From Marinilabiliales bacterium (lineage in GTDB: Bacteria; Bacteroidota; Bacteroidia; Bacteroidales; ML635J-15), in the NCBI GenBank assembly GCA_002869385.1, contig PKTB01000010.1:62001-126000 (forward strand): a stretch of DNA of 64,000 nucleotides, given 5' to 3'. The notes below the pieces were generated by a model, which was not told where the DNA came from, ran no database searches, and worked only from the letters and a program-made list of their open reading frames with translations. A program made the translations under genes and the position numbers. Below, piece by piece: positions 1 through 10,001 of the stretch (the stretch's first letter is position 1; each line of letters opens with the position of its first letter).

Positions 1-1265
1 GCGATTACCTTCCCTCACCTGTCGATGTAGAAGCTATTACAGGGCACCATCCTAAAACAGACGAAATAATAAGCAGACATCCTGAATCAGACGGAGCATT
101 TGCGGCTATGGCTTTTAAGATTGCTGACAACTCATATGTTGGTAAACTTACATACCTTAGAATATATAGCGGTAAAATTACCAGCGGACAAATGATTTAT
201 AATGTTCGAACTGGTAAAAAATAGCGAATTACCCGTATCTTCCAGATGCACTCAAATAAGCAAACACAAATTGACGAGATTGAAGCTTGTGATATCTGTG
301 CCGTTGTTGGACTAAAAGATGTTATTACCGGCGATACACTTTGTTATGATAAAAAACCTATAGTTTTAGATAAAATGCAGTTCCCTGAACCAGTAATATC
401 TATAGCTGTAGAAGCACAATATCAGGCTGATTTGGAAAAGCTCACTAATGCACTTGATCGTTTAGCACTAGAAGACCCAACATTTACTATCAGATATGAT
501 GAGAATTCTGGTCAAACTTTGATTAGTGGAATGGGGGAGTTGCATTTAGAGATTATTATTGACAGATTAGTCAGAGAATTTGGATTAAAAATTAACCAAG
601 GTAAACAACAGGTTAATTATAAAGAAGAACTTCTTGATTCTGTTGTTCATAGTGTTGTATTTAAAAAACAAACCGGTGGAAAAGGTCGTTTTGCAGAAAT
701 TGCTGTAAATATTGGCAAATGTGATAACGACGAAGTTACAGGATTAGAGTTTATAAATAGTATTAAGGGTGGAGTAATCCCGAAAGAGTTTATTCCTTAT
801 ATAGAAAAAGGGTTTAGAGAAGCAATGCAGAATGGACCTATTGCAGGATATCCTGTTCATAGCATGAGAGTTGAATTGGTTGATGGATCATTCCATTCTG
901 TTGATAGTGATGAGATGTCATTCCAAATTGCTGCCGGTATTTGCTTTAAAGAAGCAAGTCAAAAGCTGTCAGCAGGGCTTCTAGAACCAATTATGAAACT
1001 CGAAATTATTACTCCTGAGGATTACCTCGGTGATATTAGCGCAGACCTTAACAGAAGAAGAGCTGTAATTGAAGGGATGGATAGTAAAGGTCAGCACAGA
1101 GTATTAAGAGCAAAGGTGCCTTTGGCCGAGCAGTTTGGATATGTGACAGCACTTAGAACATTAAGTTCTGGAAGAGCTTTATTTAGTATGGAGTTTTCTC
1201 ACTATGAAGCTGTTCCTAATGAGATTAGAGAAGAATTGATAAATAATAGAAAGTTTATTTTTTAA
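1..1265 (+). CDS. fusA: Elongation factor G, 3' part, with an in-frame TAG
   Basis: This is the C-terminal two thirds of translation elongation factor G, the GTPase that drives ribosomal translocation; the GTPase domain lies before the window. The frame opens at base 3 and covers the end of domain II, then domains III, IV and V (motifs SGMGELHLE, LEPIMKLE, LNRRRAVIEGM, MEFSHYE). An in-frame TAG at 222-224 sits where the family has Glu in the GKKER segment, so GAG to TAG is the simplest reading. Two family-invariant glycines just downstream (AGDIGA) are both Cys here, at 288-290 and 297-299, each one G-to-T away from GGT. It lies directly before rpsJ, the normal position for fusA. Identity is secure; whether the stop is real is open. 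Confidence 0.93.
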
Positions 1266-1282
1266 TTATAGTTAAATAGATT

Positions 1283-1591
1283 ATGAATCAGAAAATTAGA
1301 ATTAAGCTGAAATCTTACGATCACAACTTGGTTGACAAATCAGCAGAGAAGATTCTTAAGACAGTAAAGACTACAGGTGCTGTTGTTAGAGGTCCTATTC
1401 CTTTACCAACTCACAAGCGCATCTTTACAGTTAATCGTTCGACATTCGTAAATAAAAAGTCGAGAGAACAATTTGAGCTAAGCTCATATAAACGTTTACT
1501 TGACATTTATAGTACGACATCTAAAACGATTGATGCTCTTATGAAATTAGAACTTCCAAGTGGTGTTGATGTAGAAATTAAAGCAAGTTAA
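1283..1591 (+). CDS. rpsJ: 30S ribosomal protein S10
   Basis: Small-subunit protein S10 (102 aa, normal length), part of the head of the 30S subunit and first gene of the S10 block. The family signature is present as GPIPLPT near residue 40 and the [15 protein letters not shown] ending. It starts 17 bases after the fusA stop, so the two are probably cotranscribed. The leader is A/T-rich without a clear Shine-Dalgarno sequence, which is normal for Bacteroidota. Confidence 0.98.
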   Translation: MNQKIRIKLKSYDHNLVDKSAEKILKTVKTTGAVVRGPIPLPTHKRIFTVNRSTFVNKKSREQFELSSYKRLLDIYSTTSKTIDALMKLELPSGVDVEIKAS

Positions 1592-1611
1592 AATTTAAAA
1601 AATTATTAGAA

Positions 1612-2253
1612 ATGCAAGGAATTATTGGTAAAAAAGTTGGTATGACTTCCATCTACAGTGTTGAAGGGAAAAACATTCCATGCACTGTTATTGAAGCAGG
1701 ACCTTGCGTAGTAACCCAAATCAGAACAAATTATGTTGATGGTTATGAAGCGGTTCAGGTTGCTTTCGATGATAAAAAGGAAAAGCATACGACCAAAGCG
1801 ATGAAAGGTCACTTTGACAAAGCCGGCATTTCTCCTAAAAGAAAACTAGTCGAGTTTAAAAACTTTGGCCAGATAAAAAAAGGAGAAGAATTTTCGGATG
1901 TTGAAGTGGGTGACAAGATCACTGTAGACATTTTCGTAGAAGGAGAATGGTGTGATGTAACAGGAACTTCAAAAGGTAAAGGTTTCCAAGGTGTAGTAAA
2001 ACGACATGGTTTTAGAGGTGTTAATGATGCAACTCACGGACAGCATAACAGATTGCGTGCTCCTGGTTCATTAGGTGCATCGTCATGGCCATCAAGAGTA
2101 TTCAAAGGAATGCGCATGGGTGGACGCACAGGTGGAGATACCGTTACAATTTTTAGTTTGAGAGTATTGAAAGTTATCCCGGAAAGCAATTTGGTTCTTG
2201 TTAAAGGATCTGTGCCGGGTGCAAAAGGTTCATATGTAATTATAGAAAGATAA
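1612..2253 (+). CDS. rplC: 50S ribosomal protein L3
   Basis: Large-subunit protein L3 (213 aa), which binds near the 3' end of 23S rRNA and starts 50S assembly. It opens with [13 protein letters not shown] and carries the conserved loop motif [16 protein letters not shown] (about residues 118-135) and [12 protein letters not shown]. Its TAA stop shares a base with the rplD ATG (TAATG), implying translational coupling. Length and order are standard. Confidence 0.98.
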   Translation: MQGIIGKKVGMTSIYSVEGKNIPCTVIEAGPCVVTQIRTNYVDGYEAVQVAFDDKKEKHTTKAMKGHFDKAGISPKRKLVEFKNFGQIKKGEEFSDVEVGDKITVDIFVEGEWCDVTGTSKGKGFQGVVKRHGFRGVNDATHGQHNRLRAPGSLGASSWPSRVFKGMRMGGRTGGDTVTIFSLRVLKVIPESNLVLVKGSVPGAKGSYVIIER

Positions 2254-2879
2254 TGAAAGTATCAGTATATAATAAATCAGGTGAGGAAACCGGAAAGAAG
2301 GTAGAATTAAACAATTCTATCTTCCAGATAGAACCTAACGATCACGCCATTTATCTTGATTGTAAACAATATATGGCAAACCGTCGTCAAGGAACACATT
2401 CTTCGAAGCATCGTGGAATGATCGCCGGGAGTACCAAAAAAATAAAACGTCAAAAGGGAACAGGTACCGCCAGAGCTGGTAGTATTAAGAATCCTTTATT
2501 CAGAGGTGGTGGTAGAGTTTTTGGTCAGGAACCAAGATTATACCACATTAAGTTAAATAAAAAACTTAAGAGGTTAGCACGTAAATCAGCACTAACTTAT
2601 CGCGCAAAGGACAACAATATTTTTGTTGTTGATAACTTTAATTACGATGAGATTAAAACCAAGAACATTATTGGCTTGAAAAATAATTTCAAGATTAATG
2701 ATAAAAAAGTGCTTATAATTGTTGCAGAACCAAATAAAAATGTATATTTGTCTTCTCGAAATTTGGGGGATGTAAATATTGTAACTGCCACAGAATTAAG
2801 CACTTATGATATTATGTGGGCGTCGATTTTGATGATTGAAGAGAAGTCGATTGACGTTTTCGAGAATTTTTTAGCTTAA
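2253..2879 (+). CDS. rplD: 50S ribosomal protein L4
   Basis: Large-subunit protein L4 (208 aa), lining the exit tunnel with a long extended loop. Visible features are the N-terminal DHAIYLDCKQY, the basic RQKGTGTARAGS loop near residues 70-82, and the globular end with NVYLSSRNL and TATELSTYDI. The start overlaps the rplC stop by one base. In E. coli L4 also represses its own operon; nothing here shows whether this holds in this organism. Confidence 0.97.
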   Translation: MKVSVYNKSGEETGKKVELNNSIFQIEPNDHAIYLDCKQYMANRRQGTHSSKHRGMIAGSTKKIKRQKGTGTARAGSIKNPLFRGGGRVFGQEPRLYHIKLNKKLKRLARKSALTYRAKDNNIFVVDNFNYDEIKTKNIIGLKNNFKINDKKVLIIVAEPNKNVYLSSRNLGDVNIVTATELSTYDIMWASILMIEEKSIDVFENFLA

Positions 2880-2892
2880 AAAAAAGGAAAAA

Positions 2893-3183
2893 ATGGAAGT
2901 TTTAATAAGACCTATAATAACCGAAAAAATGACAAAGTTGGGTGAAACACTCAACCGTTATGGTTTTATTGTAGACAAGCGTGCAGATAAATTGCAGATT
3001 AAAAATGCAGTTGAAAAAATGTATGATGTAAATGTTGAGGCCGTTAATACAATGCGTTATGGTGGAAAGACCAAAACAAGATACACCAAAACAGGTGTCC
3101 AGAGAGGTAAAACTGCATCATTTAAAAAAGCTATTGTGACGCTTGTAGAAGGTGAGATTATTGATTTTTATAGCAATATTTAA
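2893..3183 (+). CDS. rplW: 50S ribosomal protein L23
   Basis: Large-subunit protein L23 (96 aa), located at the tunnel exit where trigger factor and SRP dock. The N-terminal VLIRPIITEKM and the central KADKLQIKNAVEKMYDV-type segment are diagnostic. Its leader is a run of A with an AGGA core directly before the ATG, one of the few Shine-Dalgarno-like sites in this operon. Confidence 0.97.
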   Translation: MEVLIRPIITEKMTKLGETLNRYGFIVDKRADKLQIKNAVEKMYDVNVEAVNTMRYGGKTKTRYTKTGVQRGKTASFKKAIVTLVEGEIIDFYSNI

Positions 3184-3192
3184 TAAAGAAAG

Positions 3193-4017
3193 ATGGCTTT
3201 AAGAAAATTAAATCCGACAACACCGGGTCAAAGATTCAAGATAATTAGTGCTTTTGATGAAATCACTTGCACTACTCCTGAAAAATCTTTGTTGGTACCG
3301 AATAAAAAATCCGGTGGAAGAAACAATCAAGGTAGAATGACCATGCGCTATATTGGTGGTGGTCATAAGAGAAAATACCGTGTGATTGATTTCAAAAGAG
3401 ATAGAGATGGTATGAAAGCAACGGTTAAGACTATTGAATATGATCCAAATCGTTCAGCTCGTATCGCATTAGTAGCTTATGAAGATGGACAGAAAAGATA
3501 TATCATTGCACCTAACGGTTTAAAAGTTGGGCACGTGATTGAATCAGGTAAGGGAGTTGCACCTGAACTAGGTAACACACTTTTCTTGTCAGAAATACCT
3601 TTGGGTACTATCGTTCATAACATTGAATTAAGACCAGGACAAGGTGCTGTTGTTGCACGTGGAGCCGGAGCTTACGCGCAAATTGTGTCTAGAGAAGTGA
3701 AATATGCAATCGTTAAGATGCCTTCTGGTGAAGTGAGAAAGATCTTGGTTACTTGCAAAGCAACTATTGGTAGTGTTTCTAATTCTGATCACCAACTCGA
3801 AAGAAGTGGTAAAGCCGGAAGATCAAGATGGTTAGGAAGACGCCCAAGAGTTCGTGGAGTAGTTATGAACCCAGTAGATCATCCAATGGGTGGTGGTGAA
3901 GGTAGAGCAACAGGTGGACACCCACGCTCTAGAAATGGCGTTCTTGCTAAAGGTTTAAAAACCCGTAGTAAGAAAAAGCAATCAAATAAGTATATAATTG
4001 AAACAAGGAAAAAGTAA
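3193..4017 (+). CDS. rplB: 50S ribosomal protein L2
   Basis: Large-subunit protein L2 (274 aa), needed for subunit association and the peptidyl-transferase centre. It shows [15 protein letters not shown], the SH3-like centre, and the near-invariant C-terminal [13 protein letters not shown] motif with the functionally important His (around residue 229), followed by the basic tail. Full length, 10 bases before rpsS. Confidence 0.98.
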   Translation: MALRKLNPTTPGQRFKIISAFDEITCTTPEKSLLVPNKKSGGRNNQGRMTMRYIGGGHKRKYRVIDFKRDRDGMKATVKTIEYDPNRSARIALVAYEDGQKRYIIAPNGLKVGHVIESGKGVAPELGNTLFLSEIPLGTIVHNIELRPGQGAVVARGAGAYAQIVSREVKYAIVKMPSGEVRKILVTCKATIGSVSNSDHQLERSGKAGRSRWLGRRPRVRGVVMNPVDHPMGGGEGRATGGHPRSRNGVLAKGLKTRSKKKQSNKYIIETRKK

Positions 4018-4027
4018 ATAGTGAATT

Positions 4028-4297
4028 ATGAGCAGATCACTTAAAAAAGGACCATTTATTGACTTCAAACTTGAAAAGAAAGTTGTAGCAATGGAAGCTA
4101 GTGGCAAAAAAACTGCGATAAAAACTTGGGCAAGAGCATCAGTTATTCCCCCAGAATTTGTTTCGCACACTTTTGCTGTTCACAACGGAAATAAATTTAT
4201 TCCTGTTTATGTTACCGAAAATATGGTAGGACATAAATTAGGAGAATTCGCTCCGACAAGAACTTACAGAGGTCATGGTGGTAAAAAGAATAAATAA
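4028..4297 (+). CDS. rpsS: 30S ribosomal protein S19
   Basis: Small-subunit head protein S19 (89 aa), which contacts the A-site finger and protein S13. It begins [10 protein letters not shown] and ends with [18 protein letters not shown], both diagnostic. Spacing to neighbours is about ten bases, consistent with one transcript. Confidence 0.98.
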   Translation: MSRSLKKGPFIDFKLEKKVVAMEASGKKTAIKTWARASVIPPEFVSHTFAVHNGNKFIPVYVTENMVGHKLGEFAPTRTYRGHGGKKNK

Positions 4298-4308
4298 TAA
4301 AATGTATT

Positions 4309-4731
4309 ATGGGCGCACGTAAAAGATTAAGAGCAAATAGCATAAAAGAAGAAAAAAAGCAAAAGAGCTTCGCCGTACTTCGTAATTGTCCAAGTTCTCC
4401 AAGAAAAATGAGACTTGTTGCCGACCAGATAAGAGGTGTTGAGGTTGATAAAGCTTTGGATATTCTTAAATATTCTCCTAAAGTGGCCGCACGCGACATC
4501 GAAAAGCTATTACTTTCAGCTGTTTCGAACTGGCAGGCAAAAAACGAAGAGCTTAGAATGGAAGATGCAAATCTTTTTGTTAAAGAGATCTACGTTGATT
4601 CAGCAAGAGTTCTGAAACGTATTAAGCCTGCCCCTCAGGGTAGAGCTTACCGTGTCAGAAAGCGTTCTAACCATGTTACTTTAGTGGTAGATAGTAAAAT
4701 TGAAAAAGAAGTTGTAAACGAAAACGCATAA
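4309..4731 (+). CDS. rplV: 50S ribosomal protein L22
   Basis: Large-subunit protein L22 (140 aa), whose hairpin loop reaches into the exit tunnel. [15 protein letters not shown] and the end [18 protein letters not shown] are family signatures. The C-terminal residues after VVDS form a short charged extension common in Bacteroidota. It ends five bases before rpsC. Confidence 0.97.
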   Translation: MGARKRLRANSIKEEKKQKSFAVLRNCPSSPRKMRLVADQIRGVEVDKALDILKYSPKVAARDIEKLLLSAVSNWQAKNEELRMEDANLFVKEIYVDSARVLKRIKPAPQGRAYRVRKRSNHVTLVVDSKIEKEVVNENA

Positions 4732-4736
4732 TATTC

Positions 4737-5444
4737 ATGGGACAAAAGTGTAATCCAATAAGCAACAGATTAGGCATAATCAAAGGATGGGATTCTAACT
4801 GGTACGGTGGGAAAAAGTATGCTGAGAAATTAGCTGAAGATGCAAGTATCCGCAGATACCTGAATGCTAGACTTGATAAAGCAAGCGTTTCGAAGATAAT
4901 CATTGAGAGATCTTTGAAAATGATAACCATTACAATCAATACAGCTCGTCCGGGTTTTGTAATTGGTAAAGGTGGTGACGAAGTAGATAAACTTCGCGAA
5001 GAATTGAAAAAAATTACAAACAAAGACGTTCAAATAAATATTTTTGAAATTAAAAGGCCTGAACTTGAAGCTGAATTAGTAGCTAGTAATGTTGCTCGTC
5101 AGATTGAAGGTAAAATCGCTTATCGTAGAGCTGTAAAGATGGCTATTGCTTCTACAATGCGTATGGGTGCTGAAGGTATCAAAATACAGGTATCTGGTCG
5201 TTTGAACGGCGCTGAGATGGCTCGTAGCGAAATGTACAAAGAAGGTAGAACACCTCTTCATACATTGCGTGCAGACATTGATTATGCATTGGTCGAAGCT
5301 TTGACAAAAACCGGATTAATTGGTGTGAAAGTATGGATATGTAGAGGCGAAGTTTACGGTAAGAGAGATCTTTCTCCAAATCTAGGTAAAAAGGTTCAGG
5401 GAAGATCTAATCAAGGTGGCAATAATAGAAAAAGAAGGAAGTAA
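4737..5444 (+). CDS. rpsC: 30S ribosomal protein S3
   Basis: Small-subunit protein S3 (235 aa), which helps form the mRNA entry tunnel and its helicase activity. It starts MGQKCNPI, has a KH domain with the loop [12 protein letters not shown] (about residues 70-85), and the C-terminal domain with [13 protein letters not shown] and [12 protein letters not shown]. The basic C-terminal tail (NRKRRK) is intact. Confidence 0.98.
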   Translation: MGQKCNPISNRLGIIKGWDSNWYGGKKYAEKLAEDASIRRYLNARLDKASVSKIIIERSLKMITITINTARPGFVIGKGGDEVDKLREELKKITNKDVQINIFEIKRPELEAELVASNVARQIEGKIAYRRAVKMAIASTMRMGAEGIKIQVSGRLNGAEMARSEMYKEGRTPLHTLRADIDYALVEALTKTGLIGVKVWICRGEVYGKRDLSPNLGKKVQGRSNQGGNNRKRRK

Positions 5445-5463
5445 AATCTGAAAAATTAGAGCT

Positions 5464-5889
5464 ATGTTACAGCCAAAGAAAACTAAATTCAGAAGACAGC
5501 AGAAAGGCAAAATGAAAGGTAATGCAAACCGTGGAAATCAGATTGCATTTGGTTCATTCGGCATTAAAGCACTAGAGTCTTCATTGATAACAGGTAGACA
5601 AATAGAAGCAGCACGTATTGCTGTTACAAGAAAAATGCAACGTCAGGGACAAATCTGGATTAGAATATTTCCAGACAAACCAATTACTAAAAAACCTGCA
5701 GAGGTTCGTATGGGTAAAGGTAAAGGTGCTCCTGAAGGTTTTGTTGCCAGAGTGTCTCCGGGAAGAATTTTGTTCGAAGCAGAAGGAATTCCTTTTGATC
5801 TAGCAAAAGAGGCTTTGAGATTAGCAGCTCAAAAGCTCCCAATTAAGACTAAATTTGTCGTTCGTCACGACTATGATTTTAATGAATAA
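5464..5889 (+). CDS. rplP: 50S ribosomal protein L16
   Basis: Large-subunit protein L16 (141 aa), near the A-site tRNA elbow. The [15 protein letters not shown] start, [10 protein letters not shown] and [14 protein letters not shown] are characteristic, and RIFPDKPIT is present at the expected position. Length is standard and it is followed by rpmC after 11 bases. Confidence 0.98.
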   Translation: MLQPKKTKFRRQQKGKMKGNANRGNQIAFGSFGIKALESSLITGRQIEAARIAVTRKMQRQGQIWIRIFPDKPITKKPAEVRMGKGKGAPEGFVARVSPGRILFEAEGIPFDLAKEALRLAAQKLPIKTKFVVRHDYDFNE

Positions 5890-5900
5890 TATTTGAGTTC

Positions 5901-6101
5901 ATGAAAAATAAAGAAATATTAGGTTTAACAACTAAAGAAATCGTTGAAAGGATCGAAACTGAAAAGTTGAGTCTCACAAAATTGAGAATGAATCATGCAG
6001 TTTCTCCACTGGAGAATCCACAACGATTAAAAGAAGTTAGAAAAGTTATTGCAAGGCTTAAAACTGAGCTTCGTAAGAGAGAATTAACAGAGAATAAATA
6101 A
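5901..6101 (+). CDS. rpmC: 50S ribosomal protein L29
   Basis: Small helical L29 (66 aa), which sits beside L23 at the tunnel exit. Two predicted helices are visible, with the typical RMNHAVSPLENPQRLKEVRK middle and an IARLKT segment. Order rplP-rpmC-rpsQ is the universal arrangement. Confidence 0.97.
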   Translation: MKNKEILGLTTKEIVERIETEKLSLTKLRMNHAVSPLENPQRLKEVRKVIARLKTELRKRELTENK

Positions 6102-6110
6102 GAGCCGACT

Positions 6111-6368
6111 ATGGAAAACAGAAACTTAAGAAAAGAACGTATCGGGATTGTTGTTAGTAATAAAATGGAAAAGTCTATTGTTGTTGCTGTTAAACGTAAA
6201 GAAAAACACCCTAAGTACGGAAAGTTTGTAAATAAAACCAAAAAGTTCGTTGCTCACGATGAAACAAACACTTGTGATATAGGTGATTTAGTTCAAATAA
6301 TGGAAACTCGTCCGTTGAGCAAAAATAAGAATTGGAGATTAGTAAGTATTATCGAAAAAGTTAAGTAG
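6111..6368 (+). CDS. rpsQ: 30S ribosomal protein S17
   Basis: Small-subunit S17 (85 aa), an OB-fold protein that binds 16S rRNA early in assembly. [23 protein letters not shown] and METRPLSK mark the family. It is followed after two bases by rplN, suggesting coupling. Confidence 0.98.
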   Translation: MENRNLRKERIGIVVSNKMEKSIVVAVKRKEKHPKYGKFVNKTKKFVAHDETNTCDIGDLVQIMETRPLSKNKNWRLVSIIEKVK

Positions 6369-6370
6369 TC

Positions 6371-6739
6371 ATGATACAACAAGAAAGCAGATTAAGCGTT
6401 GCCGACAATAGCGGAGCAAAAGAAGTGCTTTGTATACGAGTACTTGGTGGTACAGGTAAAAGATATGCATCAATCGGAGATCAGATTGTTGTTACTGTTA
6501 AAAGTGCACTACCAGCTGGCGAAATAAAAAAAGGTACTGTTGCTAAAGCAGTTGTTGTTAGAGCAAAGAAAGAGGTAAGACGTCAGGACGGATCATACAT
6601 CAGATTTGATGATAATGCGTGCGTACTGTTAACTGCAACAGGTGAATTGCGCGGAACACGTATTTTTGGCCCTGTTGCCAGAGAGTTACGCGAAAAGCAG
6701 TATATGAAAATTGTATCATTGGCACAAGAAGTGTTATAA
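6371..6739 (+). CDS. rplN: 50S ribosomal protein L14
   Basis: Large-subunit L14 (122 aa), which forms an intersubunit bridge. It starts MIQQESRL, has VADNSGAKE and ends [24 protein letters not shown], a near-complete match to the remembered family pattern. Normal length. Confidence 0.98.
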   Translation: MIQQESRLSVADNSGAKEVLCIRVLGGTGKRYASIGDQIVVTVKSALPAGEIKKGTVAKAVVVRAKKEVRRQDGSYIRFDDNACVLLTATGELRGTRIFGPVARELREKQYMKIVSLAQEVL

Positions 6740-6751
6740 AAATTATTTGTC

Positions 6752-7075
6752 ATGACTAAGAAATTGCATATAAGAAAAGGCGACACAGTTTATGTTATAG
6801 CCGGTGAATCTAAAGGGCAGCAAGGTAGAGTTCTTGAGGTAGATCGCAAGAAAGACAGAGCAATTGTCGAAGGTGTGAATTTGATCTCAAAACATCAAAA
6901 ACCTAACGCTGACAACCCTCAAGGTGGAATCGTGAAAAAAGAAGCCGGAGTTCATATTTCTAATCTAATGATAGTTGACCCTAAAACAGGAAAACCAACT
7001 CGTATTGGAAGAAAAAGAAATGATGACGGAAAACTAGTTCGTTATTCAAAAAAATCTGGGGAGGAGATTAAGTAA
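6752..7075 (+). CDS. rplX: 50S ribosomal protein L24
   Basis: Large-subunit L24 (107 aa), an early assembly protein with a KOW motif ([20 protein letters not shown], residues 5-24). The [13 protein letters not shown] segment is typical. Its stop shares a base with the rplE start (TAATG). Confidence 0.97.
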   Translation: MTKKLHIRKGDTVYVIAGESKGQQGRVLEVDRKKDRAIVEGVNLISKHQKPNADNPQGGIVKKEAGVHISNLMIVDPKTGKPTRIGRKRNDDGKLVRYSKKSGEEIK

Positions 7076-7635
7076 TGGAGAAGTATATTCCAACATTAAA
7101 AACACAGTATAAGGAACAGATTGTTCCTAATCTGATGAAAGATTTCAGTTATTCTACTGTTATGCAAGTACCGAAACTTGAAAAAATTGTTATTAATCAA
7201 GGTTTAGGACAAGCTATTGCTGATAAAAAGCTTATTGACATCGCTATTGATGAGTTAACTACAATTACTGGTCAGAAAGCTGTAGCAACTTTGTCTAAAA
7301 AAGATATTTCTAACTTCAAATTGCGTAAAAAAATGCCTATTGGTGTTAGAGTAACGCTTAGAAGAGATAGAATGTATGAATTCCTAGAGAGATTAATAGC
7401 TGTTGCATTACCTCGTATTCGTGATTTCCGTGGTGTTAATTATAAATTTGACGGCAAAGGAAATTACACATTAGGTATTAGTGAACAAATTATATTACCT
7501 GAAATAGATATTGATAAAATTAATAGAATTTTAGGTATGGATATTACATTTGTTACTTCTGCTGATACAGATGAAGAAGGTTATGCACTTCTAAAACATT
7601 TTGGTATTCCATTTAAAAACTTAAAAAAGAGTTAA
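7075..7635 (+). CDS. rplE: 50S ribosomal protein L5
   Basis: Large-subunit L5 (186 aa), part of the central protuberance and a 5S rRNA binder. Visible signatures are [36 protein letters not shown] and [11 protein letters not shown]. The GNYTLG motif follows. The start overlaps rplX by one base and the end is one base from rpsN. Confidence 0.98.
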   Translation: MEKYIPTLKTQYKEQIVPNLMKDFSYSTVMQVPKLEKIVINQGLGQAIADKKLIDIAIDELTTITGQKAVATLSKKDISNFKLRKKMPIGVRVTLRRDRMYEFLERLIAVALPRIRDFRGVNYKFDGKGNYTLGISEQIILPEIDIDKINRILGMDITFVTSADTDEEGYALLKHFGIPFKNLKKS

Positions 7636-7636
7636 T

Positions 7637-7906
7637 ATGGCTAAGGAATCAATGAAAGCCCGCGAAGTTAAGAGAGCAAAAATGGTAGAAAAATACGCGG
7701 AAAAAAGAGCAAAATATAAAGAAGAGGGAAATTACGAAGCATTACACAAATTGCCTAAAAATTCTTCTAAAGTAAGATTACACAATCGCTGTAGTCAATC
7801 TGGAAGACCTAAAGGTTATATGAGACAATTTGGTATTAGTCGTATCGCTTTCCGCGAAATGGCTTCTAATGGATTAATCCCTGGAGTAAAAAAAGCAAGT
7901 TGGTAA
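7637..7906 (+). CDS. rpsN: 30S ribosomal protein S14 (zinc-free form)
   Basis: Small-subunit S14 (89 aa). It is the long, zinc-independent form: the CxxC pairs of the short zinc form are absent, and only the single Cys of [10 protein letters not shown] remains. The C-terminal [25 protein letters not shown] matches the family. It lies in the usual L5-S14-S8 order. Confidence 0.98.
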   Translation: MAKESMKAREVKRAKMVEKYAEKRAKYKEEGNYEALHKLPKNSSKVRLHNRCSQSGRPKGYMRQFGISRIAFREMASNGLIPGVKKASW

Positions 7907-7929
7907 TAATTAATTTAAATAATTGAATA

Positions 7930-8325
7930 ATGACTGATCCTATTGCAGATTATTTAACCAGAATTAGAAATGCCGTAATGGCAGGGCACAAGGTTGTCGA
8001 CATTCCTGGTTCTAACATAAAGCGCGAGATGACAAAAGTTCTTTTCGACAAAGGTTACATTTTGAATTACAAGTTCGAGGATATCGGTTATCAGGGAAAT
8101 ATTAAGATTGCACTTAAATATCATCCTGTAACTAAGGTATCAGCGATAAAAAAATTAGAGAGAATTAGTAAACACGGTTTGAGAAAGTATGTAAATACTG
8201 ATAACATACCTAGAGTTCTTAATGGATTAGGTGTGGCTATATTATCTACAAACAAAGGGGTTATGACCGACAAAGAAGCTCGTAGAGAGAAAGTTGGCGG
8301 TGAAGTATTATGTTACATTTATTAA
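7930..8325 (+). CDS. rpsH: 30S ribosomal protein S8
   Basis: Small-subunit S8 (131 aa), a primary 16S rRNA binder. It starts TDPIADYLTRIRNA and ends STNKGVMTDKEARREKVGGEVLCYIY, where the STxxGxMT and GGE motifs are the rRNA-binding signature. Normal length. Confidence 0.98.
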   Translation: MTDPIADYLTRIRNAVMAGHKVVDIPGSNIKREMTKVLFDKGYILNYKFEDIGYQGNIKIALKYHPVTKVSAIKKLERISKHGLRKYVNTDNIPRVLNGLGVAILSTNKGVMTDKEARREKVGGEVLCYIY

Positions 8326-8336
8326 ACTATTGAAGA

Positions 8337-8891
8337 ATGTCTCGAATTGGTAAATTACCCGTACAGATACCTGAAAAAGTTACAGTTAGCGTAAACGCAG
8401 ATAACCTGGTTACTGTTAAAGGACCTTTAGGAGAACTGACTCAACAAGTTGATCCTGCTATTACTGTAGAAGTTGAAGAAGCACAAGTTGTTGTTGGCAG
8501 AAAAACTGACGAAAAAGAGCACAGAGCAAAGCACGGTTTGTATAGATCTCTTATTTCAAACATGGTTATCGGTGTTTCTGAAGGTTTTGAAACACAACAA
8601 GAACTTATTGGTGTTGGTTATAAAGCCGAAGCCAATGGTCAAATGTTATATTTAGCTTTAGGTTTCTCACATACTATTTTATTTGAACTTCCTCCCGAAG
8701 TTAAAGTTGAAGTAAAAAGCGAAAAACGTGGAAACTCTACTGTGATTTTCAGAAGTATAGACAAACAATTAATTGGACAAGTTGCAGCAAAATTAAGATC
8801 TTTGCGTCCACCAGAGCCTTATAAAGGTAAGGGGATTAAATTTGTCGGAGAAGAATTGCGTAGAAAAGCTGGTAAATCAGCAAAAGTTTAA
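8337..8891 (+). CDS. rplF: 50S ribosomal protein L6
   Basis: Large-subunit L6 (184 aa), near the sarcin-ricin loop. Two similar domains are visible; MSRIGKLPVQIP starts the protein and the C-terminal PPEPYKGKGIKF is the classic signature. It is 20 bases from rplR. Confidence 0.98.
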   Translation: MSRIGKLPVQIPEKVTVSVNADNLVTVKGPLGELTQQVDPAITVEVEEAQVVVGRKTDEKEHRAKHGLYRSLISNMVIGVSEGFETQQELIGVGYKAEANGQMLYLALGFSHTILFELPPEVKVEVKSEKRGNSTVIFRSIDKQLIGQVAAKLRSLRPPEPYKGKGIKFVGEELRRKAGKSAKV

Positions 8892-8910
8892 TTCGTAAAA
8901 TTTAGAGAAA

Positions 8911-9267
8911 ATGGCTATATCTAAAATTGAAAGAAGACAAAAGATAAAACGCAGAATTAGTAGAAATATTTACGGTACTGCTGAAAAACCTAGAATGTCT
9001 GTATTTCGCAGCAATAAACAAATTAGCGTGCAAATTATTGATGACGTTCAGGCTAAAACAATTGTATCTGCAAGTTCAAAGCACAAAGATATCGAATCAG
9101 CTAAAGGAACAAAATCCGAAAAAGCTACAATGGTTGGTAAACTTGCTGCTAAACTGGCTCTTGAAGCAGGTATTAAAGAAGTGGTTTTTGATAGAAATGG
9201 TTACTTGTATCACGGTAAAGTAAAATCTTTAGCAGACGGTGCAAGAGAAGGTGGACTTAAACTATAA
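8911..9267 (+). CDS. rplR: 50S ribosomal protein L18
   Basis: Large-subunit L18 (118 aa), which binds 5S rRNA with L5. [17 protein letters not shown] and the end [26 protein letters not shown] are diagnostic. Six bases separate it from rpsE. Confidence 0.97.
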   Translation: MAISKIERRQKIKRRISRNIYGTAEKPRMSVFRSNKQISVQIIDDVQAKTIVSASSKHKDIESAKGTKSEKATMVGKLAAKLALEAGIKEVVFDRNGYLYHGKVKSLADGAREGGLKL

Positions 9268-9273
9268 TAAGAT

Positions 9274-9789
9274 ATGTCAAATAACATCAGAAAAATAAAA
9301 ACCAGTGATCTGGAATTAAAAGACAGACTTGTAAGTATCCAAAGAGTTACTAAAGTAACAAAAGGTGGACGTACATTCAGCTTCTCAGCTATTGTTGTTG
9401 TTGGTGATGAAAACGGAATCGTAGGATACGGTCTGTGTAAAGCAGGTGAAGTAACAACTGCTATTGGAAAAGGTGTCGAAGACGCTAAAAAAAGTTTAAT
9501 TAAAGTGCCTGTTCATAAAGGAACAATTCCTCATGAGCAAAGCGCTAAGTATGGCGGTGCGAGAGTATGGCTTAAACCTGCTGCATCAGGTTCTGGTGTT
9601 AAAGCTGGTGGTGCGATGCGTGCCGTTCTTGAAAGTGTTGGTATTACAGATGTACTTGCTAAATCTAAAGGCTCTTCAAATCCTCACAATCTTGTAAAAG
9701 CTACTATCAAAGCTCTTACAGAGATGAGAGATGCTAATGATGTTGCTTATCAGAGACAAGTAAATCTGGATAAAGTATTTAACGGATAA
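9274..9789 (+). CDS. rpsE: 30S ribosomal protein S5
   Basis: Small-subunit S5 (171 aa), important for decoding accuracy and mRNA helicase activity. The double-stranded-RNA-binding-like N domain and the C domain with [20 protein letters not shown] and [13 protein letters not shown] are present. At the highly conserved GxGLGKAxEV segment this copy has Cys (TGT, 9436-9438) in place of the second Gly. That is one G-to-T from GGT and belongs to the substitution pattern seen across the window. Otherwise intact. Confidence 0.97.
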   Translation: MSNNIRKIKTSDLELKDRLVSIQRVTKVTKGGRTFSFSAIVVVGDENGIVGYGLCKAGEVTTAIGKGVEDAKKSLIKVPVHKGTIPHEQSAKYGGARVWLKPAASGSGVKAGGAMRAVLESVGITDVLAKSKGSSNPHNLVKATIKALTEMRDANDVAYQRQVNLDKVFNG

Positions 9790-9800
9790 TAATGTTTATT

Positions 9801-9980
9801 ATGGCTAAAATCAAAATAACACAGATTAAAAGCACAATTGGCAGTACTGAGAGACAAAAAAGAACCATGGTAGCTCTTGGAATAAAAAAGCTACACAACC
9901 CTGTTGAGCTCGAAGCTACACCTCAGGTTTTAGGTATGGTGGACAAAGTACGTCATTTAGTTAAAATTGAAGAAATTTAA
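9801..9980 (+). CDS. rpmD: 50S ribosomal protein L30
   Basis: Small L30 (59 aa). The ATG at 9801 (MAKIKITQIKSTIG) is preferred over an upstream in-frame ATG because it gives the family length and start. GIKKLHNPVELEATPQVLGMVDKVRHLV is the L30 core. It sits in the normal rpsE-rpmD-rplO order. Confidence 0.96.
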   Translation: MAKIKITQIKSTIGSTERQKRTMVALGIKKLHNPVELEATPQVLGMVDKVRHLVKIEEI

Positions 9981-10001
9981 AAATTTTTAAAGAGATAAAT
10001 T

